64,000 nucleotides of DNA. Origin: Copromyces sp. CBS 386.78. Taxonomy: Eukaryota > Ascomycota > Sordariomycetes > Sordariales > Sordariaceae. Positions 23,599 to 35,700 of the stretch are shown one piece after another. The notes beneath the pieces were generated by a model that was given only the letters and a program-made list of their open reading frames with translations, had not been told where the DNA came from and did not search any database. A program made the translations under genes and the position numbers. Numbering within the stretch: the stretch's first letter is position 1; each line of letters begins with the position of its first letter. The stretch covers positions 124,001 to 188,000 of the forward strand of contig MU839092.1 of NCBI GenBank assembly GCA_030685235.1, written 5' to 3'.

Positions 23599-26500
23599 AT
23601 GCAACACGACCGAAAGAGCGAGCATGTACGTTTTCGCACAAACAGACTTGACCTCTAGACCTAATTTTTGCTGCATCCTGGCACCAGTTTCGGACAATCA
23701 GATGACCATACACTACTTGATTCTACCTACGTCTAATCAGTAACTTTGCAATTATAGTTTGGCTGGGGGCGCAAGTCTGCCGCCGACGCGTGTTTCGTAC
23801 AGCCAGCAACACACAAGAGGACAATCGACCCGGGAGACAGCCCAATCGACTTCAGGAACCACGCATTCTGGGACAAGTCCTGGCAAAACCGTCCCAAGGA
23901 CAGTCCCAAAGTGTCGCCTCAGTATCGAACATTCTACTCGCCGGAAATGTTCAACCCACGATCAAAAACTAACACCCCCAAAAATCGCGAAGGCAACCCC
24001 TCGCCGGGTTATCACTGGATTCAAGAAGCGCCTGTCCCGTCTTCCAGGTCAGCTGGCAATCGTGCGGGACCAGTTGCCAAACCGTCGCCAGCCAGCCATC
24101 ATCGCATGACCGCGAGGCAGCTGTTTGACCAGTACGGTATAACACCACCTCCCGGCTAGTTATCGGACAAGGGGGACGAAGACGTCGAAGAAGACGAATC
24201 AGCCATCAAAGAGCGTCACGACGAACTCCGCGCCGAAGGCGTCGACATGTCGGTAGTCCGGAGGTTCTGGAGAATATTTCATTGCCATATGTGTGGCGGT
24301 AATGTCAAGGCACAACTGTATTGTCCCTCTTGCGGTCACCCCTTTTGTCAAAATTGCCAGCGGGAAGTCGTTGCGGAGGAAAATGTCACAAAAGTGGTCA
24401 CATCATCCCAGGCTCTTGACCCTTTTCAGTCGGTTAATCCTAGTCCTAACACCGTGAAGCCCCCCATGCCTACGGAGAAGCCGATCAAGGGAACTTTCGA
24501 GCCAGATCCGGTATCTGATGAAAGACAAGCAGTAACATCGTCCGCAGCGAGTGAGGCAGTGATGACAAACGTGCAGAGTCATGCCATTGGAAAGAGGGAA
24601 TCAGTGGTGAGCATTTGAAATTCTCGTCCTTTTGATGTTTTGTTTGGCATGGCCTGCGCCGATCCCCCAGCGAAGTTCCGCCGACTTTCCTCCTTTTCTC
24701 CCGTACAGAATCAGAATGTCACTTTGCACACTCACATACATGGTCTAACAGGATGACTGACCAACTGTTTAAAGAAGAGCAACCGCTTTGTGGTCGCCGA
24801 CCGGAATGCCAGAACGGCAATCTCTGATTCACGAGCCTCGACAGCCGAACCCACATTGGTGTCATCACCAGAAGCTTATACACTTGCACAAGCCGGAAAT
24901 GCCAGTCAAGATTCCGCAGGTTCTCACGAAGTAGGACGTCGCAAAAGATCCTCCAACGTGCAAAATGGAACAGGGCTAACAAGCCCGCCTGAGCCTAAAG
25001 GCAGACCATCATCGCGTCGGCGTGCCTTCGAGGAGTTCAGCCAGGCCATCACCAAGTACACCGGCAGAACACCCACACCGAACATATCTTCATCTGTTCG
25101 CAGTGTACGAGACACCCATAGCGTGTCATCGGAAGAGACTCGGGATACCCTTGAAACTTTTTCACCGTCCCCCGTACACCTGCCTTTACCTCAACCACTT
25201 TTCCTTACTCGTACAATGGCCAGCGATGTCAGAAAGACGCCTGATACGAGTAGGGGGATCTCACCACCAAAACTGGTAGCTGATGTATCGCCGTATCCTC
25301 CTCTGCCCGCTCCCCATGTTCATAGGATGAGGCCTGCTCAACCTGCTGTGGCAAGACAGTTCTCAGCAGTGAAACGACAGGCTAGAAAACTCGCGAATGG
25401 ACCAAGCTCACGGGCATCGGAGGAATCTCCAGGAGCGGACGTCGAGACCGTAAAAAGTACCAACGCTAGTAGTGGTAATACTGCCACTCGGTACTATATG
25501 CCCAAGGTGAAGGTGTCCAGTCCACCGCTATGGCTCAAGTTCCCGTCGATGAGAACAGGCGGCAATGCCCAGCGGACAAAGGGAACCGAACCTCCTGGAG
25601 GTAGCACTCGTACTGGAAGTGTGGCCAGTACGGCTACAACTATGACCATCATGACTGGCGACAGTGGACGAACATGTGCTTCTGTCGGCAGTCATGCCAT
25701 TAAGGGCATACCAACACCTGAAACCGTTATTAACCCATATTTTCCTCAGCTTGACCAGCAAGAGCAACATGCTGTAAAGCAAGGCCAGGAGTCGCGTCAC
25801 GGTGTTCATGAGCGACAAGGAGAGCACCGGGATTATCAACATAGCGGTAATTTCCATGAACAGACAACACAACATAAGCACGCCCGAAAGGTCAGCCGCA
25901 AAGTTAGCGAGGATCTGAAGGCGCGGATTCTCAGTTTACCGGTATCTGAACAGGCCTCCAAGTCAAGCAAGGGGAACCGGAATCTGCTTCAAGCAGACAG
26001 CAGGAGCGGCAACAAGGCTGGACTGGCCACAGTCATCAACCGAATTTCAGAAATGCAGTCCGACCGTTCTCTATATTCACGTCCCTCTGCGGATTCAGGC
26101 CGTTCTACACCTTCAACCATTCGCAGCCTAGTCACAACTCCGAAAATACAGCCGAGTAGAACGCTTACTCCAAGCTCAGGAAAAGGTGCAAAACGCGCTG
26201 GGGGCGATAGACGTCATAGCCAAAACCGAACGCCGACGCCAGCAACCGCACGTTCGTCTGGCGGTCATAGCCAACAGTGGCTAAAGCAACAGCAACAGCA
26301 ACGATCATCAATACATTCGGCTCGGCAGCCAACCGGACAAAGAGCAAAACGCTCTCAAGCTCCTTCACCAGTTGACTCTATAGGCCATCCGCGTCACAGT
26401 GCTGCTATAGGCTTGTCATCCCTTCCCTCGCCCTCATCGGGGACATCCTATCAGTCTCGTGATATCATCTTAGACAGGAAAGAACGCAGCAGCCACAGAG

Positions 26501-27021
26501 CAACAACCAGAAGGGAGAGTGAGACGGCACCTTTGCTTGACTCCAATGTTACTTCTACCTCCACTGCTAAGACGATAGGCAACAGGCCACCACCGAAGAG
26601 AAAAACCCCGATTGCGTCGTCTGCTGATATCCATGATCACCGTAGTGGTCTTCGTCGGGCTGGCCGAGAGAGGACGAGCTCTGACGACGAGACGCCGCCG
26701 AATGAAGGCCATCACGAACACAGATCGTCATCATCACCACCACCACCACCACCACCACAAGAGATTGTAAGGCAAGAAGAAGGGTCGTCGGAAGAGGAAA
26801 CTGGTTGTCACCATGACCCAGCTCAAGGTATCCAGGGATTGACAATCGTGTTGCACCTCAAGGGAAAGGAAGACTTGGTCATCAGTACGGATCTGACTCG
26901 CGAGGGTTCAGGCGCCGATGGTGCTAGTAGTGTGACTGTGAGTCTCTCTCCTATTGTTCCTCTGTCGCCGCAGTCTCCGAATTCTGGTCACAGGGTAGCT
27001 TCACTTTTTAGAATTCTATGA
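23599..27021 (+). CDS. large zinc-ribbon protein, disordered, with an in-frame TAG
   Basis: The proposed exons are 23599-23625 (MQHDRKSEH), 23758-24606 and 24775-27021. They stay in one frame and would give 1,040 aa, except for a TAG at 24157-24159 after MTARQLFDQYGITPPPG. The sequence after the stop still looks coding (LSDKGDEDVEEDESAIKERH). It leads into MSVVRRFWRIFHCHMCGGN with six cysteines spaced C-x2-C-x9-C-x2-C-x4-C-x2-C (185-209), a zinc-ribbon pattern. The remaining 830 residues are Ser/Arg/Pro/Gln-rich with PPPPPPPP near the end. A short ordered-looking C-terminal stretch (GLTIVLHLKGKEDLVI) follows. Function is unknown. If the stop is real, translation from 24247 (MSVVRR) would give an 868-aa product keeping the zinc ribbon. 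A 66-nt in-frame intron (24137-24202) could also remove the stop but lacks a good branch site. Confidence 0.72.
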
Positions 27022-27795
27022 CGGCTGGGTAGGAAATCAAGGTGTTTGGGTCGGGAGAAGAAGAAAGGTAGTGATGGGACAGAGACTATCATTTTAGGGA
27101 TTAGACTTAATCAGTAGTGAAACACATCGTCGATATCTCTTTCAAAAGTCTTGTTTCTGTCTTTCCCAGTTGACGATGGAAATACCACCACACCGTACCT
27201 GTCTACAGCCCGTATCTCTCCCTCTCTTCGGTAATGTTGTAAAATATCCAAATACGGTACCAACAAATGATAATGCTTTTCGCCTGCTGTGTTCTAAGTC
27301 AATTGTTGAGGTCACTCGTCGCTGCCAAAAGAAGTGGAAGCTAGATAGCTGCAACAACCAGCGATGTCCGCAAGTCCGCTAGCCAAGCACGGACCAACCG
27401 GACGATGCGCTAGTTGCAGGAAGCGTTCGCGCTTGCCAACGAACACTGAACGCCAACTGACACTTCACATGCTCCCCGGGAAGGAACTGACGACCCTCGT
27501 CCGACATCGATTGACGAACAAGAGAAGGAGAAACACGTGGAAAGTCGACAGGCTCGGACTGTTCGTCAAGAAGCATTACTAGCGGAACAGTAAACACCAC
27601 AACAAGCGACTGATTCAGCGACGACCACTCATCAGACACCGGACATTCGAACAAGTCTCAAAGAGAGATATCGGAGCTATTCAAAAAGATCCAACCACTC
27701 ATCTTCGCCCAGCAAATCACGACCCAAACCAACCCGACACCAGTTTGTTCTATCTTACATACTTCCGTCCTTCCCTGTTCCCTGAAGAGCTGAAG
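27022..27795. other. intergenic between zinc-ribbon gene and polyprenol reductase
   Basis: The stretch of 774 bp separates two plus-strand genes. Short ORFs on both strands between 27360 and 27660 overlap each other and show no domain. Leader and promoter sequence of the downstream gene is expected here. Confidence 0.45.
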
Positions 27796-28955
27796 ATGAT
27801 AGACCGGAAGCCATTAGTACTCGACAACACTGCCCTAGCAGCAATACAAAACGTCACCCCCTCGCAATGGTGCCAAGCATATTACCTTTTTGCCGCCGGC
27901 GCGGTGGTGGCTGTCGCTGCTATGCCCAAGGAGGTGAGGAGGTTGTTGGTTGATTATGGGGCTAGGAAGTCGAAGCCTACTGAGGTGTCTCAGTCCTCTC
28001 AGTCTCAGTCTAGATCTGAATCTGAGGGGAAAGGGAAGCACGACAACGATACCAGCGGAGAAGCTAAAGCCAAGGGCAAGGTAGACAGAAATGGTGGTGG
28101 TAACTGGTTACTCTCACTAATCAACACACTCACTTCCTACGGCCAAGTTCCTCATTCATGGTTCATCACGTTTTACGTGGCGTCCGTGGCGTGCTCCTTG
28201 TTATGGCTTTGGCAGTTTGCTGTTGATGGGGGGTTGCTGAGGGTGGTTGCTTCTAGTCAATTCACTCAAGCCCAAGCCTCTCCGGCGGAGGGTGGAGGAG
28301 GAGAAGCGTCCGACTCTTCAGTTACCGCTGGCCAAGTCGGCCTGGCTTGGACGATGATGTTCCTCCAGGGAAGCAGGCGGCTGTACGAAGACTCGTTGGT
28401 GCACGGAAAGTCCAAATCTACCATGTGGATCGTGCACTGGGTTTTGGGGTTGAGTTACTATCTGGTTACCAGCGTGGCTGTTTGGGTTGAGGGATCTGGT
28501 AAGGTGTCCATGGGCGTTTTGTTTTTGAGTACGTTCCTGGTGTTAACATAAGTGTTCTAGGGGCCATACTGGATTACCAATGCACAGGAGCCACCAACTA
28601 TGGCATGCCATTGTCCAAGACGCTGGTTGCCATCGCCATGTTCCTCTACGCTTCGATCAACCAGTACAGTTGTCACAGACATCTCGCGGGGTTGAAGAAG
28701 TATTCCCTTCCCGAACTGGGGCTGTTCCGCTACCTAATATGTCCTCACTATTTCTGCGAATGCCTGGTCTATCTCTCACTCGCGATCGTTGCCGCTCCTA
28801 AGGGAGAACTGCTCAACAAGACACTCTTGTGCGCTTTGGCGTTTGTGGTGGTCAACCTTGGGGTGACGGCTTCAGGAACACGTAAGTGGTACGCCGAGAA
28901 GTTTGGGAGCAAGGCGGTGGAAACGAAGTGGAACATGATACCCTTCGTTTGCTGA
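27796..28955 (+). CDS. polyprenol reductase, steroid 5-alpha-reductase family (DFG10-like)
   Basis: Two exons (27796-28498, 28561-28955; GTAAGG donor, 62-nt intron) give 365 aa. About six hydrophobic segments are visible, for example WCQAYYLFAAGAVVAVAAM near the N-terminus and WIVHWVLGLSYYLVTSVAVW. The C-terminal catalytic domain carries the family motifs NQYSCHRHLAGLKKY, FRYLICPHYFCECLVYLSL and GTRKWYAEKF. DFG10/SRD5A3 enzymes act in the ER in the conversion of polyprenol to dolichol, the lipid carrier for N-glycosylation. A hydrophilic Ser/Lys insert (KSKPTEVSQSSQSQS and following, about residues 60-100) lies between the first two membrane segments. The start at 27796 is the first in-frame ATG. 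An alternative donor at 28531 would leave a 32-nt intron, too short. The gene converges on the ALKBH6-like gene. Confidence 0.88.
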
Positions 28956-28988
28956 TCGTTTTCTTTCTTCATTTGTTTTGTTCCCATC

Positions 28989-29857
28989 TCAAGGGCGACG
29001 GTTAAACATGGGACCGAGCTTGCTCCCCAGCTTGGAAACTTTCAAGACATCACGATACGTGAGGCTGACCCGAATTCCTCTCTGGTTGTCCCCATTCTCG
29101 TACAGCGATGGCTTGCGCAGGAGACCCCAGTTTGCAATGGTTCGCTCCGACATGTTCACGTCGGCCGAAAGGGGGTCAATGCCATGAAGGTATTCAGTGT
29201 ACAGGTCCGCGGTAGTGATCAACAGGCTGCGCGGTTCCTGGAGGATCCTCCACACGGGCTCCGGGTCAATGGCCCCGTCTTCTTTGGACTTGTAGAGGTT
29301 GAGACACAGACTAGACCCTAGACTCACGGTGCAGACCACGGGGTAGTATGCCGCCCCGTCCTTGTGCGGCATGATGCCCGTGTTGGGAGGATATTCGTTA
29401 ATAAGGACATGGTTGGGTCGGCCGTGGGGGCTATCCGCAAAGATGTGCTGCTGCTTCTTCTCTTTGTCACCGTCGCTGCTATCGGGTGAGGCCGGCGATA
29501 CTGGGGCCGAGAGTAAACGCGAGATGATGGGCTCTTCCAGCCAGTCTGGTAGTGGTTGGCCATCTAGCAGGGTATTTTTAACCAGATCCGAGGGCCATGT
29601 TTGAAGTCGGCGATGGGCGAGTTGACGCCATCTCGCCTTGGGCGCTCTCTCAAACTTTTTTTTTTTTACCCGTCATGGTGATTAGAGAATGCAGAGGGAG
29701 CCAGGGAACGACTTGCTAATCATAATGATACCTTTTCAAGAATCTGCTGTTCCTCCTCTTCACTGATAAAATCCGCGATGTAGTAGGCCGAGGGCGGTAG
29801 GGCTGATATACGGTTCGCCTCGAGGGAAGGCGGAAGATTGACCTGGGAGGACGCCAT
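28989..29857 (-). CDS. ALKBH6-like Fe(II)/2-oxoglutarate dioxygenase
   Basis: Two exons (29857-29732, 29654-28989) give 263 aa. The N-terminus (MASSQVNLPPSLEANRISAL) is followed by the family start YYIADFISEEEEQQILEK. The intron then falls before FERAPKARWRQLAHRRLQTW, which matches the conserved ALKBH6 region with its P-x-W-x-x-L and RRLQ. The iron ligands are HKD in MPHKDGAAYYP and the distal His in YLHGI. The 2-oxoglutarate-binding arginines are in RGIRVSLTYRDV. AlkB-family enzymes demethylate or otherwise oxidise nucleic acids or proteins; the substrate of the ALKBH6 branch is not well established. An Asp/Ser/Lys insert (SPASPDSSDGDKEKKQQ) sits before the double-stranded core. The acceptor directly follows a run of about a dozen A residues, which is unusual. 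Confidence 0.9.
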
Positions 29858-32711
29858 TGTATCGTCGTTGTCGGCCAGTGCTTGACGGTATTCGTTTGCG
29901 CTTTGATGTTGAGGGTGAGGCTCTAGGCAGCGATGGGGAGCGACGATCGATGGACGGTCGAATGGGCAGTGGTCGTGGATGTGATTAGTCGAGTCGTTGG
30001 CATCAGTTTCATTGGCAACGAATCATGGACTCGAGATGGCGTGGATGGCTTGGAAGTGTCTGCGTCATCAGCACCATTGATAGCAGGGGGTTGCGTGTCT
30101 GTTTTTGGTGTGTCTTTGAGGGCCTCCACTGTGCCCAGGTGGGTCGTTCAGGAAATGCCCGCGTGCCCGGGCCCGCGAAGAGAAAAGGCGGGGCCGAGCC
30201 ATCCAAAAGCCTTGGCTCCCGTTGACAAAGCAGACCGCCGTAGTCTGGACTTTTTGCAGAGTCAAACCCCCAACCACGCCAAGGTTTGAAGAAGGGAAAT
30301 CCGAGTGTCGAGAGAAGCATCAAGGCCGACCGGGCGGCGATATCTCGGTCATTCCCAAGACAGGCTCCCCCTCGCTCTTCCAGCCATCAACGGGCAAAGC
30401 AGCAGGGCGCGCCCAAGGACCAAGTCAGGCTGTGAAACCTCGGGAAACATCCATCACTGGCAACACACAGTAAAAGCGATCAGGGCAAGCATTGGACGGG
30501 ATTGCTGATCCAAACAAATGCAATGCCGCCACCGCCCGTCTGACGGTGAAATGGGAATCGACCCCCCGGGGTTACCGCTGCAACGCACCTTTTCCGTGTC
30601 AGGCAGGCAGGCTCAGGCAAAGTCTCGCAAGTTTGGCCAAATGACAAAAAGTCATTACGCAGTCGAGGCAGTATAGTCTCGGCTCGTATGGCCTGGGAAT
30701 AGCGGCGGAATAAGGAAAGAGTCGTCCACTCCTCAACAGGGGATTAATCATGGCATCGGATAGGATCAGGGTCGCAACATGAACGAGTCCCATTCTGAAA
30801 CCTCTCCTCCGTATCTTGATGCCGAACATCACCAACCACCGCATGGGTAGCGATGATTTCCAACATCCCATCTCCCCCCCCCAAAACGGGACACTGCGTA
30901 CGGACGGCAACCTAAGTCTAAGCTGAGACTGTCACCATGACTGACGGTCAAGGAAATTGGAGAAAGCTGATGCAGTGCTGCATTTCTGCGCTGCTGCTGC
31001 AGCACCGAGGCAGTGAGGCAGTGAGGCAGAAAGGCAGAAACAACACACTCTGTTCACAACACTCGGCACTGCGACCCTATCAAAGTCGATTGTGAGGTGT
31101 TGTGAAAACCAAAGAGGCCAGGGTCTCCATCCGCCCCTGGACGTGCATTGGATTTGCAGCACCCACAGGGGGTTAGCCAATCAGCGCTGAGGGTGGCGAT
31201 CATACTTGGGGAGTTGTCCTCTCTTTCCCCGACAAGACGAGAGCGGCGAGAGGTGAACATCAGCAGTAGCAGCAGCAGCAGCCAGGCCGCAGCACCTTGC
31301 ACCAAGCAATCCGCGGAAAGAGGAAAAGGAGTCGGCCATTCATTCGTTCTTTCCTTGGTGGTTCCAGGTTGTCTTGGTGAGAAAGTCCGTGGACCGTGGT
31401 TGGTGCCGCCGAGTGGTGAGTGTCGGGTCGAGTGTCCACTATCCCTCTAGGGCTCCCCCCATTCTCCTCCGAATGATGGTATCGTGGACCCCAGAAATGG
31501 AACTTGGGACTTGTCAACCGCTGTCGTGGCTCAAATCCCGTCTCAGCTTTCCGTTGCATCGGAGGAAGAAGAGGGAGCGACCGGAGATGGACGGGCTTTT
31601 TAGCTTCAATTCGGTCTCTGGAGAGCCCGATTCCACATGGTCCCGTTGTTCGCACCGCAATGCCCGCAGTGGCGGTCACACACTCCAAACACCGCCCCTA
31701 GATAGGCCGGGAAGTAGCCGGTTGTCAGCCAGCCAGCATCCAGCCGGCCAGCAGTACCAACACCTCTTTCCGAAACTGAGATTGAAGGGGAATAATTGCG
31801 TGTGCTCCTGCCTTGACCATCGAGTTTCATTCGCTCTACATTTCCAAACGCAGGCTTCAATCCATCGCTTTCACTGCACCGAACGTATATCGATTTTACT
31901 ACCTCCGTGTCCAACTCAATTCCAAGTTCCATCCGCTCGGATTTGTAATCTCCTGTTTTCCACATCAACGAACGGCTCGCAGTTTGCGTACTTTTCGTCA
32001 TTGAAGCTGGACTCGGGAATTCAAGATCGGATTTAGCGTGTCTCTCTGTTGTTGTTACCATTATACCGTTCCTGACCCTCCCGTATCTTTTTTGCCCATT
32101 ATCCAGGGGCGTTCAGTCTGCGGTCACGTCTTCCAAGTTCCATTTGTCGGGTCCCTCATTTCTCAGGAGTTCAGAGATACGGATCCATCCTTGACTGCTG
32201 GCAATTGGCATTGGCATTGGCATTGGTATTGGCACTCAACCCCCCAAAAAGTCAAGAAAAAGTAGGTACCTGCGCAGCTACCTGCCTGACCTTGCCTACC
32301 TTGTCTACTACCTTGCCTACCGCTGTTCTCTGGGGCGGCTGTGCGGTAGCGGATTCCCCGTCATCTAGGATTGCCGTCTCGACTCTCCCGTTCCAGTTCC
32401 AGTTCCCGTTCCAGTTCCTCTCTTCCAGTTTCATTCCCGCCTTGTCACGCCCTTCGTCGTCTGCGCGAAACATCCAAAGCCCAGCCTACTCACCTCTGAC
32501 ACCCTCACCACCACACCCTCCCAGCGCTATTTACGACCAAATCACACAACCAACTGCGCATCGTTCTTGTCTTCAACCTCGACCTGCTCCCCCGTCGCCC
32601 ACTCCGTCCCGATCTCCGGATCCTTCCCCCCCCTCCCCCAACTCTCTAAAGCCCCGGCCGAGCAGCGACCAGGATGGTGCAAAACGGTGTTTTGTCAACT
32701 CAGTAAATGAC
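29858..32711. other. 2.9 kb divergent promoter region and Hos4-like leader
   Basis: This interval separates the minus-strand ALKBH6-like start from the plus-strand ankyrin gene. No ORF has convincing protein character. From about 31400 the sequence becomes pyrimidine-rich with short tandem repeats (TTGGCA units near 32205-32235 and TTCCAG/TTCCCG units near 32390-32425), typical of a long leader. The frame of the ankyrin gene is open back to at least 32205 but the added residues look random. Confidence 0.5.
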
Positions 32712-35700
32712 ATGGATGCGCAGAATGCTGTCGAGCCCGCCTCCAAGAAGCCTGCTGTCAGAGCTGCTTCGCCCAAACGCCAGGGCAGCGATTCCGGTCA
32801 ACCCAGGTCCTCCACCGTGATCCGAACATCATCGACGTCGACCACGCAGTCGACCAGTGCGAGATTCGACCCCATCTTCAGGAGCGACAAGAATGATAGA
32901 GATAACAAGCATCGCAACAACAACGCCAGCAACAGCAACAACAACAACAACAACAACAACAACGAGGACCACGACGACTCCTTGACGGTCGAGGGCAACA
33001 GCGACGCCGAAACCATTGTGCTGCCGGGAAAGGACGGCCACCACTCGCCCGTGAAAGTCCGCAAGCCCGTCACCAAACAACAAAACGATAACCGCAGTGA
33101 TGACGACGATGTCGTCTCGTCGCACCGCAAGCGCGCTAACCACAGCAGCAGCAGACAGCAGCAGGACCGTGAGAGCGACCGAGGCGATCGTAGCGAAAAA
33201 CCTGACAGGAGCGTCGCGGTCGCAGGCAATGGCCCCAACGGCTCCAATGAGGGCTCAGTGGGCTCCTCCTCACTGGGGGCCAAGAAGAGGAAGCTTCCCG
33301 ACAAGGCAAAGGCCAAGGATGGATCGAGTGGATTGAGCTCTGCGCCAGAGTCCCCACCCCAGCGTCGTCGCCGCTCGTCCAACGGCCACTCAAAATCAGA
33401 CTCCGAGCCCGCCCCGGTGGATTCCTTCTCCAAGCTGCCAGCACAGTCTACACAACAGGACAAGCCATTGCCGCCCAAATCGCTCGATAACAACAAAGTA
33501 GTGCCAAATAAGCGGAAGCACCCCAAGGCCGAATCTGACGACGAGGCAGAGCCTCCCAAGGTCCGCCGCCAGCGCACTTCAGGTTCTGGCCTCGACGCTT
33601 CCCGCAGACCCCATCCTCCTCCACCGAACAAGTCTTCCTCCCATCATGAACCTCACGCCTCCACACGAACCAGATCGGTTTCCCCCCACGCCCGAGCTCA
33701 CCGTCGAAGCATCTCAACTCAGCTTCCTGGTCATACTGCCCACGGATTGAGCCTGAAAAAGCGCCGCGTCCCTGCCCCCCTCCATTCGACCGACTACTTC
33801 TCTGATGAGTCCTCGGAACGCGGAAGCCCTCATCCGCGCAGCTCCAAACTGCGCAGTCTCGCTACCCCGGCCGTTGCCGAATCCACACACTCGCCCGCCG
33901 GCAGAATGGCGCCGCACAAGAAGCATCTGGACGCCCACGGCCAGACCTTCCTCGCCCGAGCCTGTGCCAAGGGCGAATACAAAGTCGCCAAGCAGAGGTT
34001 GCAGGAACGGCCCGAGGACATTGACGTTGCCGACTATGCAGGAAACACTCCCCTCCAGATCGCTGCAATTAACGGTTTTGACGATATTGTGAAACTCCTT
34101 GTCGAAGCCGGCTGCAACCTCGATTGCCTTAATAACGAAAAGGACACACCGTTGATAGATGCAGTGGAGAACGGCCACTATGAAGTCGTCAAGATCCTGC
34201 TCGATGCCGGAGTGAACCCGCGCAAGGCCAATGCATATGGTGAGGAGCCTATCGACCGGGTGAACGAAGACCACGACAATGCCGACGACATCAAACGCGC
34301 CATCAACGAAGCAAAGCAGAGGATGGGTGAGCGTAGGCCGACATCTGAAGACCACCACTACGATCACGCAACCGATGCACGCTCATCTCACGGTCCAGAC
34401 AGCCCTCGGCATTCACCTGCCTCCGCCTCAGTCAACCTGTCTAGTGGACGGCGTGCTGGTACCGTTCGGGCTACCAAGACCAGCAATCATCTCCTTTACA
34501 TGCCCATGGATGACAAGACGCTTCGTGCAGCCGCTGCCAAGGGAGATGAGGAGACTGTCCTACGGATCCTTCAGGTCAGGGACGGTTTCGACGACCCTGA
34601 ATCCATGGTTGCTGCGGCTCGTGGTGGTCACGATTTGGTCATGCAGTTACTGCTGGCTATCGGAGGAGCAAACCCTGATCCGCAACCCATTTCGACCAAC
34701 GAATATGCGACACCAATTCTCGCCGCCATCGGCCAAGAAAACATCAAGGTCGTGAAGCTGCTTCTGGACCAAGCCAATTTCGATCCCACCAAAAAGTACA
34801 AGGGAGAGACTTACTATGAGATCGCCCGCAAGAGACGAGGTCCAAACTGGATACAAGAGGAAAACATGTTGAAGGAGGCATTCGACCAATATAAAAAGAA
34901 ACCCGGTCCCAATGCAAAGAACCAGAGATCGTCAAATTCCCGGGAGACGGACCGCGAACCTAGGCGCACACGAACCGAGATCAAGGATGATACGCCAAAG
35001 TCCCATCGGAGAAGAGCTTCAAGCCCCGTCAAAGAATCCAAGAAAACGGGACCCCCGAAAGCCCCAGCTAGTCCTCGGGAGAAGAGGCGTTCGGATTCCA
35101 TTGCCACTCGCCAGGAAGATGAAACGTCGCCCAAGCGCGGCCCTGGCAGGCCCAAGAAAGACGACAAGATTCCAACCATTGCTATTTCCGATCGCGAGGC
35201 ATCACCTGCAGGGAGAGTCCCCGCCAAGGCCAAACGTGCGGCAGAACATGATGTTGCCGCTGCATCATCCGAAGGAGAAACGCCAAAGCCCCGCCGGAAG
35301 CTGATTTCAGGCAGGGAGCTCAAGGGTGAGCGTGAGAAGCAGCGTCGCGCCTCCGTCACGTCAAATGGCTCTTCATTTAGAGATCAGCCATCCAGTCCAC
35401 GAGACGAGTGTGAAAAGCCTCAAATGATGGAGAAGTATCATGACCGGACGAAGGCTATCAGAAGGGACGAATCTCGTGACCGATTATCTGTTTCGGGTGA
35501 AAGTTCCAGCAAGCGACACCGGGCCAGTGCGACTCCGCCACACCCGGGGTCTCAAGAGAAGGATACGTCAGAAGTCCCTGCTAAGAAGAGACGGTTGGAT
35601 GCTGAAGGCAAGGAAAGACGTCTCAAGCCCAACTCGGCGGAAGATCGCCACCTAAAGCCTTCTGTGTCCCGGGAATCGAGCCTTGCAGCACCACCTGACG

